A stretch of DNA of 64,000 bases from Pythium myriotylum (lineage: Eukaryota > Oomycota > Peronosporomycetes > Pythiales > Pythiaceae), in the NCBI GenBank assembly GCA_023091665.1, contig JALJCQ010000009.1, positions 62,001 through 126,000 of the forward strand, read 5' to 3'. The notes below the pieces were generated by a model. The model did no database searches. It saw nothing but the letters and a program-made list of their open reading frames with translations, and was not told the DNA's origin. The translations under genes and the position numbers were made by a program. Each line of letters opens with the position of its first letter. Positions within the stretch are counted from its first letter, which is position 1. This document shows positions 51,982-62,355 of this stretch, piece after piece.

Positions 51982-52716
51982 ACGACGATCTTAAATTTTC
52001 CAAAGAATAAACATTATTACAACTTCTTTACACACAGTATCGTCACGTACGACATGACATCGCAACACTGTATGCATCAGGAACTTGACACACAAGAGGT
52101 CTCCGCAAGCTGAACGTTCTGGTGTTTGACTGAACTGGCGGTCCTTGAAAATCGCTATCTCGTTCAGAAAAAACATCGTTGAAGACTTTGACGGTACAAT
52201 CGGTGCATAGGCATCGGACGAGCTGACTTAAACCCGGAGCGATTGTTCGCTCAGAACCGGCCGTCACCCTTCGCGGTTACGCATCCGTGTCCCAGCGAGC
52301 TCTCGGCTTCTCGAGACTGAGCAGCCGTCTTTTCTCGCCGTCTTCGTGGCGTTTGATGTGTCTACTCGGACCCATGTCTATCAACAGAAGTGCGCAATGG
52401 GTGCAGCGCACCCGCTAGGCACTGCCTCTTCAGTGTAGCCATCTTCTTTCATTGAAATCTCGTCGCGCAAAGCCAACTTTTGGGATTTCTACGGTCTCCG
52501 ATTGGCCAATTTCGCACTGCGTGGACATGTCGTCGTAAGTTTTAGGATTCGTCCATGCGACAGGACTGTGCAATCTCAGCTCGCGCCCGCTTGCTTCTTT
52601 CCACCCCCTGTCAGGGTTGTCGCACTCGTAGGCGAGCGAGACAAGAGCCCCGTCGACAGTTCTCTCATTCTCCAACCTCACTCGGAAGCCCCAAGTCCCT
52701 CCACTCCACACCAACG
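51982..52716. other. Intergenic region
   Basis: 735 bp. TCATTCTCCAACCT (52665-52678) before the next ATG. No other feature recognized. Confidence 0.4.
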
Positions 52717-52950
52717 ATGTGCTGCCCCGACGACGACTGCGACTGCTGCCTCCTCGGCTGTCTCTGTGGCTCGTGCTGTGCCGCGGCTGCTGCAGACGAC
52801 CGCAACCGGCAACAATGCTCCCAACCTCAGCCAGTCTACGTCCAACCGGTCGTGGTTCAGTCCGCTCCACCTCCGGGCGTCGTGTACTACCAGCAGCCGG
52901 CAGTTCCAGTCGGACAAACCGCTTATGACCAGCCCGTCTACCACGTCTAG
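52717..52950 (+). CDS. Cys-rich VYVQPVVV-type protein 8 (class D)
   Basis: 77 residues. MCCPDDDCDCCLLGCLCGSC then AAAAADDRNRQQC, QPVYVQPVVVQSAPPPGVVY and a QPVYHV end. Shares an upstream segment with gene 7. Confidence 0.78.
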   Translation: MCCPDDDCDCCLLGCLCGSCCAAAAADDRNRQQCSQPQPVYVQPVVVQSAPPPGVVYYQQPAVPVGQTAYDQPVYHV

Positions 52951-53236
52951 AGTCCGCGAATAATGCTCTCTTGCCAACGAGAGGCAAGCAACCGTGTACC
53001 ATACAAACCTCATCTCCCGCGAATGAACCCACCGAAACTCCCCCCATGAATTTTTTGCGAAGTGTTCTTGGAAGTCTGACTAGTACACCCATCCCCCATT
53101 CGATTCGAATACACAAATGATTCGGAATATTGGAGCTGTGCTTCCACAGTGCGGCGAGTCAACTGCCTGAGCGCGTCCGCTCACTTCGAAATCCACCGAG
53201 AACAACTCCAATCCCCCACTCCAGTGCTGTGGAACA

Positions 53237-53539
53237 ATGTGCGACGGCGACGGCGACGACGATTGCGGGCTCTCCTGCTTCTGCTGCTGCATCAACACAG
53301 CCTCCGACATCGATAGCATCGGAAGTCGGCGGCGGCACTCCCACACTCGGACAGTCTACGTGCAGCCTGTGATAATCACGGCAGCTCCCTACCCTCCACC
53401 ACCAAACAACGGACAACCCGTATCACCAGCCGAGCCGTATAACTATCCATACGCGCCGCCTCCAGGAGTTGAAGGAAGCTACCCGTATCCGCCGGTGAAT
53501 GCAGAGATTGCAGACAAGCCCAAAGCAGTCGACCACTAG
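53237..53539 (+). CDS. Cys-rich VYVQPVVV-type protein 9 (class E)
   Basis: 100 residues. Acidic start MCDGDGDDDCGLSCFCCCIN instead of the canonical block, a basic RRRHSHTR stretch, VYVQPVIITAAPYPPPP, then a longer Pro/Tyr-rich tail (NYPYAPPPGVEGSYPYPP) ending acidic. A divergent member. Confidence 0.68.
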   Translation: MCDGDGDDDCGLSCFCCCINTASDIDSIGSRRRHSHTRTVYVQPVIITAAPYPPPPNNGQPVSPAEPYNYPYAPPPGVEGSYPYPPVNAEIADKPKAVDH

Positions 53540-54458
53540 ATGCCAAGTATTTAGAGAGCATATTGCAAATCAAAACTAATATACAATGGACTTACACTAT
53601 CTGGATGGATATCGTACGCGTGAATCGAAATATTACTACGTAGTACACAACATACAATGTGGTAGCGTACTTGCTTTATTAAACGCGTTTTGGTTGGCGC
53701 TCTGGTGTTCTCTGTTCCCATGGAGCACTTCCATGCCCCCCGTGTCGAGATATCTTTCGAAGTCTCCATTCACGTGGGTTGGTGAAGCCACTTCCTCACC
53801 TGAAATTTTTCAGGAATGTGTATTTTCGTCCAATCACCGAGGCCGTTGCGTCCAAAGGAGGGAGAATCGGTTTCCGGAGAACTGAACTGTCCAACCCTTG
53901 CAAGGAAGATGGCATGACCTGACAACACGCATATATCAGTCGGGATCTTCGATTGGTATCAGGTATTTGAGGTAGGACCTGCTCTCGTTCGAAGGCAACA
54001 CCAACTCGATGGAGAGTCTCTGTGAGCCTCGCTCATTGCTGATGTCCCACTGCGACGGTGAGTTGTTGTCGTGTGCGCGAGAAAAAGAAGCCCACAGCTC
54101 ATCAATCTCGCAACGAACAAAGAGAACGCGCTTTTCCGTCGAGCGAGCAAGCACGAGAGAGAAAGACTCGCGTCAAAAATTTTGACACTTCTGAGCGTCA
54201 GACAAAGAGAAATTCTCCGATGCGTGTCCTTGACCATGTCCACTGCATCGCTTTCGTGGATGAGAGAAGAGCACGGAAAATTACAGTTCCAACTAGACAA
54301 CCAAGATGATGGGACCTCTGACGCTTGGATGCATCCAGCGGTCCAAAGACAGAAGAGACCACTCTGAGACTTGCTGAACGAAGTCACCAGTTTCAAAACA
54401 GAGGACTCGAGCACACGCCACGAGAAAGAGAGAGAGAGATCAGATCGCCATTGACGAG
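53540..54458. other. Long intergenic region
   Basis: 919 bp. Open frames on both strands around 53936-54414 have no recognizable motif and are mostly low-complexity. No gene is supported. Confidence 0.4.
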
Positions 54459-54695
54459 ATGAAAGGCTCCGAGTGTTTCAGCTGTCTGTGTTGTCGCTGC
54501 GGAGCGGACTCGAATGAGGAAGACTTTTCGCGACGCCGCAGTGAGACCATCGGCTCACCGGCCGTCTTTGTCCAAGTAACGACCCCTCTGGTCCTGCCCC
54601 CAGGAAAAAGCTTTGGCGAAGGTGGAGGACCGAAGGCAAGACCGTCTCTTGCAATATTCCCTCAGGCTGTCTCTCTGCGCGAGTCCAGAGTATGA
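54459..54695 (+). CDS. Cys-rich VYVQPVVV-like protein 10 (class F)
   Basis: 78 residues. MKGSECFSCLCCRCGADSNE has six Cys in the block. A basic segment (FSRRRSETIG) and VFVQVTTPLVLP replace VYVQPVVV. Weak family member, kept because position, size, layout (Cys block, Arg segment, V-x-V-Q) and strand all agree. Confidence 0.5.
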   Translation: MKGSECFSCLCCRCGADSNEEDFSRRRSETIGSPAVFVQVTTPLVLPPGKSFGEGGGPKARPSLAIFPQAVSLRESRV

Positions 54696-54979
54696 AAAGA
54701 CATGAACATGTTCAACGCGGGGGTCTGGCAGGCATCACAAATGAAGCCCACGGGTACTGCATAAGGCACGAAATTCGTGTGCAAGCCGAGTAAATAGATC
54801 AATATGTATTAGCGCAGAGGCATTTGAGCTTCCAGACCGTTACGTGGTCTTTTCCTGGACAGTGCTTGGGACGAGAATAGCCAGCGCAAGGAACCCGTCT
54901 TCCCGGACTTCGCGATCAAGGTTCAAGCTTGCTTGCGCCGGGAACACGGCTGTCTTCCTCTCGCAGTCGGGATTAATAC

Positions 54980-55342
54980 TTGCTTCAGGTCCGTCCCAAC
55001 TACTTGCCACCCGATGAAGAGGATCCGAAACTGGCTGAAAGTAATACCGACCTAGTGATGTGCTTCTCTACATTACTTCAGCAGTCTCAAGGTAACGGAA
55101 CCATGGTGGTTTTCATGGGCGTCAATCTCATCCAGTCGCTCGCGGTCTACTGCGAAGTGCTGTCGATTGTGCGAAACGGAATCCTTATGGTCAGGGACCA
55201 CGAGAAGCAAGAGCAGCCACCTGACACGTCGAAGACAAGGACAGAGTCAAGTTGGGTCTCGATGCCCACTTCTTCAAGCGTAAGCGTTCTCGGACATGCC
55301 GACCATTTGATCTCTGCTTTTGAGTTCCGCGGCCATCGCTAG
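54980..55342 (+). pseudogene. Possible relic of the polytopic membrane gene family
   Basis: CFSTLLQQSQGNGTMVVFMG, then VNLIQSLAVYCEVLSIVRNG, resembles the paralogue segment STTIQQAEGVTTTFFILLVD, then LIQSVVAYYEVVQIVRRV. Only about 50 residues align. Upstream and downstream lack the expected family motifs. A short surviving exon or decayed copy next to the Cys-rich array is plausible, not proven. Confidence 0.4.
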
Positions 55343-55753
55343 CACCAACTCGGACCCATGAGATTGCTCGCTTTCGCGATGCAGACACCGTGGGAAATCG
55401 TCGTTCGCTCGCTCATGTTGAAACTCGAGTCAGTTTTTCAAACCAAAGTCGTTGACTCATCCTCTGCGAGTGCGATCAAGGCTTGTCAGTTCTCGCCAAC
55501 GGTACAAGTCTCACATGAACGAATATGCGAGTTCTCATCCCTGCAAGTTGGGTCCCGATGTGTCTCTCCGCAGGTAAAATGACAGCGATGAGCTCATCTC
55601 ATACCCTGGTTTAGTGAATCTCATTGTGATTGGCTCCCACTGGATCGAAGTGGCAATGAGAAGGAATCTCAGGCTCCCCAACGCACTCGAGAGATCGCTC
55701 ACGCAACCGTCGATTCTCCTTCCTCCAGGCTCGCGGTGTCCAAACACCGAGCC
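55343..55753. other. 5' flank of PI3K with coding-like repeat
   Basis: About 410 bp. 55415-55500 has a diverged copy at about 60549-60635 on the other side of the PI3K gene. Changes fall mainly at third codon positions, as in paralogous exons. No gene identified. Confidence 0.4.
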
Positions 55754-58700
55754 ATGGCGTTCGCGCTCGAAGACAGCGTCTCCGAGCGGTCGAAATGCGA
55801 CCCGAGCCTCAAGCTCCCGACCTTCCAGCAGCTCAACCCGTACGCCGACACCAGCGACACTACCACGCGCTGGCAGCCCGTGCCGGGGCTCTTGGCCTCG
55901 AAAGAGTCGCTCCACTTCCGTCGCGGCGCCGCCCAGATCTTGAAGAAAGTGCACGAGGAGATCTCGCGTGACGAGCTCGACGTGCGTGCCAGCACGCCCG
56001 AGTTCACGACCCACGCGGACGAGTGGGCCGCCCACAGTGAGAAGAACCAGTATAATCTCGTCATGCCGTTTAAGACCATTGCGCGAATCCCCATGTCGCT
56101 CATCATCATGGACGAGCTCGCCGCCGAGAACAAGCATGAGAACGACACGTCCGACTACTTAAGGGTGCGCAGGAAGCCGAACCGATCGTTCAAACGACGT
56201 TATGTGGAGCTCGACGGCACTCTCCTCTCGTATTACAAGAAAAAACCCGAGAAGAACGGTGTCCCGCTCAGCCGCGAAGACAAAAAGGCGTACGAGCGCG
56301 GATCCATCGACCTCGATCGGGTCTTGTCCATCCAGCCGACCGACCTCAAGGCCGAGCCGTTCGGCATCAGCCTCGTGACGACAAACCGTACGTGGTCTAT
56401 TGCTGCAGAGAGCGAGCAGGACTTTACGCGATGGGCCAAGTCACTTTGCAGTGTCGTCAAATTCAGCGCTGTCCATGCAATTTACAAGCGCTTGCTCGGG
56501 CTCCGGGAAGTGAGCGCCAAGGCCGTCACGGATGTGCGGATGGTGATTGCGCCTGATGACACCGTTGGCACAGTCGTGGAAAACATTTTCAATTCATACA
56601 AGACGTCGCCGGATTCTCCTCCGCTGCGAACGCACAACCCGTCCGAATACGTGCTAAAGGTCTCAGGCTACCGCGACTTTATGATCGATCGGTTTCGGCC
56701 TATGAAGGACTACATGCACGTGCGCGAGTGCATGCTAACCAAGAAGACACTACGTCTCACCCTCGTCCACGAATCTGTCATCCAAGAAAGAGCGATGGCA
56801 AGTCTCTGGATCAGAACGGACCTTCCGCATGGTAGCACAAACCAGCGCAAGTTGCATGATTCCGACCAGCGCGACTCTCTCGAGATGACGGCGCTTGTGG
56901 ATGAATGGGAAGCTGCATCAGAATCGCTTACCGATGCAGTGCCCAGTGTTCGTGTTCACCAGCCGTACGCTATCAAGATCCATCGGGTGATGAACATTCC
57001 GCGATACTCTTGCGTACAGAAGCGAACGAGCACAGAGGAATCGCTCGATAAGCGTCCGCTGATTTCTACGAATGTGATTGTCCGAATTGAGCTGTTCAAC
57101 GGAGGTGAGCTGCTCAAGCTTGCTCAGATCGAGACTTCTCAAGTCCAGCTGAAGGCACAAGGTGGACCCAACGATTTACTCTACGCTAAATGGGAAGATC
57201 CTGTCTGGTACGAGTTCAACATCGATGTGTCTGATATTGTGCGAACCATGCGTATCCAGCTGACTCTTATCGGAGAGAAGCGCGGAGACGAATCGAAGGA
57301 GGTCAATGTTTGCGAAGAGAAGATTCTCGTCACTGGCGTAAACGCATTTGAGGTCGATAGTGTGCTGACTGTTGGTACTAAATACGTCGCTATGTTGAAC
57401 AACCCCAATGACTGTTCTCAAGGCCCGATCCCCCACGCAGTCTCGTTAGGTGATCCACTCATCCATGTTGAATTCCCTCGGTACCAGTTTCCCATCAAGT
57501 TCGAATGGTCTCGAGCGTGTGGTCCGGAACGTGAAAAATCGACACTTGCTATTCATCCAGTTTCGAAGAGTGGCACTGACGACAACAGCAAAGAAACACC
57601 ACTCACGGACAGTTATACGCGCGATCCTTCCTATAGCGAGAATATCGATAACAATGCGGAAGAGACAAATACCCTCGAGAAGTTTGCGGCCGATGACCGG
57701 GATTTATTGGCACAAACAAGCGTCACAAGACCCCAGAAGGACGATACCGTGGCTGAACTGCGTCGCGTGATACTGCAAAACCCACTGTATCGCCTCAGTG
57801 CGTACCAGAAAGCCAAGATTTGGGCTCATCGTGAAGAAATTATGGATATTCCGAGCACTCTTCCTCGAATGCTCTCGTGTGTGAATTGGGCTGATCGAGA
57901 AGAAGTCGAGCAGGCACTTGAGTTTCTGCCCAAATGGTCCGTTCCTGATCACTCTGCCGCATTCATCGAACTGCTGAGTGGCGAGTTCTCCAACGAAACT
58001 GTGCGATCATTTGCTATGAGTAAAATCGCTTTGATGCAAGATACCACATTCAGCTACTTCCTCCCTCAGCTTGTTCAAGCGCTAAAGTTCGAGAATCACA
58101 TCATGTCTCCTCTCGCGATACACCTTCTCGAGCGCGCCACCAAGAACCCCAACCAAATTGGATTTGGATTCTTCTGGAGCATGAAGGTTGAATCTTACAA
58201 CCCCAGGTGTCGCGAACTGTACGGTGTGATCTTGAATACCTACTTGGACATTTGCGGCCACAAAATGCGGTCCATTCTGAAGCTGCAAGACAAACTTTTC
58301 TCTGCAGGAGGAATGCTTGGTCGCATCTGCGACAGTGTTAAGGCAAAAAAGAAAGATGGTGCGGACGAGATGGAGCGTATTGCGCATGAAGGTCTTGCGT
58401 CACTGAATGATATTTTGCCGAGCACTTTCCAACTGCCGATTGACCCACGTATCGAGGTGCGGAGAATTATAGTTGAGAAGTGCCGAGTGATAGATTCAGC
58501 GAAATACCCACTGTGGCTTGTGTTCGAAAATGCTGAGGAAGGCGGTGAAGAAGTTACTGTAATTTTCAAGTCTGGCGAAGATGTTCGCCAGAATTGCTTG
58601 ACTCTTCAGTTGATTCGTCTAATGGACGAAATGTGGCGTAACGAGGGTCTCGACCTGGCTATGGAGCCGTACCGATGTGTTTCAACCTCGCCGATGACAG

Positions 58701-60346
58701 GCATCCTAGAAGTTGTCAAGAACGCGGTCACCACCGCTGATATCCACAAACGTGTCGGTATTCTTGGTGCTTTCAAAGACCCGAGTTTTTCTGACTGGAT
58801 CCAAGCGAACAACCACGACAGAAGGAGCTATCGTGCGGCGGTGGATTTATTCAGTCGCTCTTGTGCAGGGTACTGCGTGGCCACTTGGGTTCTTGGCATC
58901 GGAGATCGTCACAATGACAATATCATGGTGAGGTTTCTTTTGTGAATCAATGCGTCCGAGGACAAAGAGCTGACGTTGTCTTTTGTTTCTTAGATTTGTT
59001 CCTCCGGAAGATTCTTTCACATTGATTTTGATCGATTCCTCGGCCACTTCGAGTATCAGATGGGCGTCAAACGAGACCCAACTCCGTTTGTATTCACAAG
59101 AGAAATGGCACATGTGCTGGGTGGGACCGATGCCAGGGAGTTTGCCGTCTTTGTTGACACGTGCTGCCAAGCCTACAATATCGTGCGTAAGCACATCCAT
59201 CTACTAGTCTCCCTCCTACATCTCATGGTCCCTGCGAATATGCCCGACCTCAAAGGTAGGGATGATATTAACCATCTTGTCACTATGCTTGGTCCGGATC
59301 TCACGGACGATCAGGCACGTGCAAGTTTTACAGATGCGATATACTACTGTCTCGACGAAAAATTCAAGCGATTCGACAACACCATCCATATCTTGCCGCA
59401 CGTTCTCCAAGGTGACGTGGATACGGAACCTCAGACATCCGACTATGTTTTCGACGGCTTTCTTGGGGACGTGACGCTCGGTAATCTATCAGAGATTCGT
59501 GATCACCACTTCCTCAAGTCGAAACGCCTCAACTCGAAAGCGCTAATCAGAGGAAAACTCGAGTTCTCAACTAGCATCTCCGAACTGTGGCGCGGTTCGT
59601 ACCAGTCGAGCGACGTCGCAATCAAACGACTTGCTGAAGGAGAACAAACGTTAGCAAATATTACAGCATTCTCGAGTCAAATCAAGAGATTCGAGCGCAT
59701 ATGTCACGCGAACGTTGTCACGTTCATTGGCGTTGAGTGGGGAAACGGTCTTGAGACTCAAGCGGTTTTCGAGTGGCTACAGCTAGGAGATCTGCGCACA
59801 TTACTGTCTTCAAGTCAAATCGACTCATCGTCTTGGGCTGCTTTCAAGTGCAAAATTGCCATTGATGTTGTCTCAGGCCTCCAGTATCTTTGGGATCACA
59901 CAACTGTATCACCGATCTTCACGCTGACATCACGCAAGGTACTGCTAGACAATAGTGGCCGCGCAAAGCTCAATATCCTCTCCTGTTCTGATCTGTTGCG
60001 AGATCGAATGTTCGAGTCCGTTCGATGGATTGCGCCGGAAGTGTTTAAAGGTGAGCAGGTGGCGCAGAGCGCGACAGTCTACTCTATCGGCGTTCTGATG
60101 TGGGAGCTCGATACGACTCAACTTCCTTACGGCGACGCTGTTAACCCCAATGGCTCACCCACAGAAAACGAACTGATCGCCCAGCAAGTAATGAACAGCT
60201 CGCGTTCGCTTCCACCTTTCTCGGATCAATGTCCGGATGTGATCAGAAGCCTGGGTCTGCAGTGCCTAAATTACGACAGAGAGGCACGGCCGTCGCTCTC
60301 GTCCGTTGATTATGCTCTGCGTGAGATTCTCAAGAACGACCTGTAA
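55754..60346 (+). CDS. PI3-kinase with PH domain and C-terminal TKL-like pseudokinase
   Basis: Two exons, 55754-58927 and 58994-60346, with a 66-nt intron (GTGAGG...TTCTTAG). Translation gives 1,508 residues. PH domain at about 134-235 (YLRVRRKPNRSFKRRYVELD). RBD-like at about 257-340. C2 at about 400-550. Helical PIK domain at about 665-832. Lipid kinase at about 892-1127: ATP-site Lys in VIFKSGEDVRQ, catalytic loop GIGDRHNDNIM, and HIDFDRFLG where the DFG Gly is Asp. Kinase-like domain at about 1247-1507: WRGSYQSSDVAIKRL (Lys 1269), but no HRD or DFG and only IAPEVF of the later motifs. Predicted to phosphorylate phosphoinositides at D3, with the tail as a regulatory pseudokinase. Start at the first ATG; a GTG six codons upstream is in frame. 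Confidence 0.93.
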
Positions 60347-60735
60347 ACGAATTCGATATCAACTGAAGCTACTACTACGTCCAAAAGCTCTTGGTTTGTG
60401 TTTACGTTGCATGTACAGAGGAAAATCGCAGTGCCCTCCCTCATGTTGTGGGTAACAGCGGTGATATGCCTGTCTTTGAGAAACATTATGAATGCTTTCT
60501 CACGAAGGAATGAATTCTGCCCGCGTGAATGCAAAGAGTGTATTCCTCCATTGTTGAATCTCAAGTCACTGCGTGTGATCAAAGTGTCCGACTCACCCTC
60601 CGCCACAACAATCAAGACTTGTCACTTGTCGCCAAAGCTAACTGTATATTGTATTTAATTTTTTTACCAAAGGAGATAGGTGTCCGAACCACCTAAAGGG
60701 CTGAGGAGCGTCAGCTCCCTGACAGGTTATTCCGG
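60347..60735. other. Convergent spacer with repeat
   Basis: 389 bp between PI3K and P450 stop codons. 60549-60635 encodes LNLKSLRVIKVSDSPSATTI, then KTCHLSPK, in frame, similar to LKLESVFQTKVVDSSSASAI, then KACQFSPT, at about 55415-55500. Possibly the 3' end of another decayed gene. Confidence 0.45.
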
Positions 60736-62355
60736 CTACGCTGTGCCAACGCCAGAAGTCGAAGAAGGACGAACCCGCGCAATCAAAGAATTTTTCAACG
60801 ACAAACTCGCTGAGAACGTATAGCTCCCGTCATTCGGTTCGATCTCCAAGTGGAATCGACTCAACAGCGTCGCGATGAGCAGCTTCATCTCAAGCATCGC
60901 GAGGTTCATGCCGATGCAAATTCGCGGACCACCCTGGAAGCTGTTGAGCTTGAATGAAGAGACCGAGAGAAGCTCTCCTGTCTGTGAGTCGATGAACCGC
61001 TCAGGTTTGAAGACGCGTGCGTCAGGTCCCCACACACTCTCCAAGCGACCCATCACGTATGGAGAAATGCCAACCGTGTAGCCCTTGGGCACAAATGTGC
61101 CGTCGACAAGCACAGTATCGCGTTGTGCCTGACGCAAGCTGAGAGGCACCGGGGGATACAAGCGCAGGGTTTCTTTGATCACAGCCTCCAAATATGTGAG
61201 TCCTTGAGTCTGCTCCATCGTCAAGACCTTGATTTTGCCGCTCATAAGCTCGGGTAGCTTCTCGTCGAGTTCTCTGCGGAGTTTTTTCTCGACTTCCGGG
61301 TGCCAGCTTAGCATGAGGAAAAGCCAGTTCAACGTGTCCGCAGTCGTGTCTCGCCCACCGATCGCAAATGCGATGGCTACGTCGCTCATGATCTTGGGCG
61401 TGACATTCGTCTCACCATCTTCCATCGCGTGGATGAATAACTCGACAATCGTCGCCGCCTCTTCTCGTGGCTTGAGCTTGCTCTGCTCAATGCTCTTGCT
61501 CACCATTTGCATTACGAGCTCGCGAATGTACCGTGTGGTTTCGGCATACTTGCGTTCGCTTCCAATGTTCAGAAACCGCTGCAACTTCCAGATCCACGAC
61601 GGGGTCTGCAGTCGGTACAAAATCTGCGGTAGTGCTCCCACCAGTGCCTCATTGAGTGGGTGCCCTTTCTCGCTGCCGATAAAATCCATCTCCAATCCGA
61701 AGCCCAGCTCGGCGAATGTCTGCAGCGTGAATTCGCTAAACATCTTGGATAAGTTGACTTGCTTGTCGTCTACTTTGGCTTGCGTGAGCACAGCGGCGAA
61801 TTTCTCGGCGTGTTTGTTGATCATCCTCGTCGCAACCTCGCGATACATACGAACCGAGAAGAACTTTGAGGAGATCTTGCGTTGGTGGAACCAGGTCTCT
61901 CCGTCGCGCATCGAGAACGACTCGCCAATGAGATCGTCAAATAGCTCGGCGAGCTGCTCGCCCTTGCCCATGATATCGTTCTGAGTCTTGTACACATCCT
62001 CGACGAGCTCGGGTGTGCAGACCATGATACTGTCGGGAGCGAGCGGGATGCTTCGAACGAACGGCTGTTCGTTCATTTCGAGAACTTTATCGAGGAGCCA
62101 ATCTGGGAACCGCGTGGCATTCTCAGCGATCTCCAGCAAGTCGCCGATGAGGAAGCGGGAGTTGGGCAGTCGCTTGGCCTGTTTCACGTTCGTGAGACCG
62201 TGCTTCTTGGCGAAGCGCTCGTGCGCAGGCCTCGGCCCCAGCAGTTTGTACGCGAGAGCGGTCGCGAGCGCTACGGCACCGACGATCTGGAAAGCTGACG
62301 CATCGGGCAGCGAAGGCAGCACAACGAAGACCATCTGAAGCGAGAAGATTGGCAA
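60736..62355 (-). CDS. Cytochrome P450 (CYP86-like group)
   Basis: 539 residues, single exon. N-terminal membrane anchor (LPSLPDASAFQIVGAVALAT, about residues 14-35). Oxygen-binding I-helix AIGGRDTTADTLNW, K-helix KETLRLYPPVPL (ExxR), a proximal AYGEMPT-like region, and the heme site FQGGPRICIGMNLAMLEMK (FxxGxRxCxG). The Cys ligand is present. Similar to fatty-acid hydroxylase P450s and to the oomycete CYP5014-like group, inferred by motif only. Probably ER-bound; substrate unknown. ATG at 62355 or 62334. Confidence 0.93.
   Translation of the reverse strand: MPIFSLQMVFVVLPSLPDASAFQIVGAVALATALAYKLLGPRPAHERFAKKHGLTNVKQAKRLPNSRFLIGDLLEIAENATRFPDWLLDKVLEMNEQPFVRSIPLAPDSIMVCTPELVEDVYKTQNDIMGKGEQLAELFDDLIGESFSMRDGETWFHQRKISSKFFSVRMYREVATRMINKHAEKFAAVLTQAKVDDKQVNLSKMFSEFTLQTFAELGFGLEMDFIGSEKGHPLNEALVGALPQILYRLQTPSWIWKLQRFLNIGSERKYAETTRYIRELVMQMVSKSIEQSKLKPREEAATIVELFIHAMEDGETNVTPKIMSDVAIAFAIGGRDTTADTLNWLFLMLSWHPEVEKKLRRELDEKLPELMSGKIKVLTMEQTQGLTYLEAVIKETLRLYPPVPLSLRQAQRDTVLVDGTFVPKGYTVGISPYVMGRLESVWGPDARVFKPERFIDSQTGELLSVSSFKLNSFQGGPRICIGMNLAMLEMKLLIATLLSRFHLEIEPNDGSYTFSASLSLKNSLIARVRPSSTSGVGTA

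Larger units (their letters stand above)
44814..54695 (+). other. Cluster of ten Cys-rich small protein genes
   Basis: Ten genes of 66-100 codons on one strand over 9.9 kb, plus one outside at 63298. Classes: A (44814, 48512), B (45652, 49357), C (50147), D (50858, 51748, 52717), E (53237), F (54459). Spacers of 286-919 bp, apart from the one enclosing the membrane gene, hold promoters but no other recognizable gene. The 5' flanks are also duplicated: 45471-45612 with 49179-49313, and parts before 51748 with parts before 52717. The membrane gene copy 3 (46321-48147) sits between the two A-B pairs. The pattern indicates tandem duplication by A-B units. Confidence 0.85.

Noticed and set aside
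53936..54414. Frames on both strands before the class F gene
   Set aside because: No recognizable domain, no paralogue in the cluster; treated as non-coding.
44814..54695. Metallothionein or CYSTM identity for the Cys-rich proteins
   Set aside because: Cys-rich N-terminus alone is not diagnostic. CYSTM has its Cys module at the C-terminus, and classic metallothionein spacing was not found.
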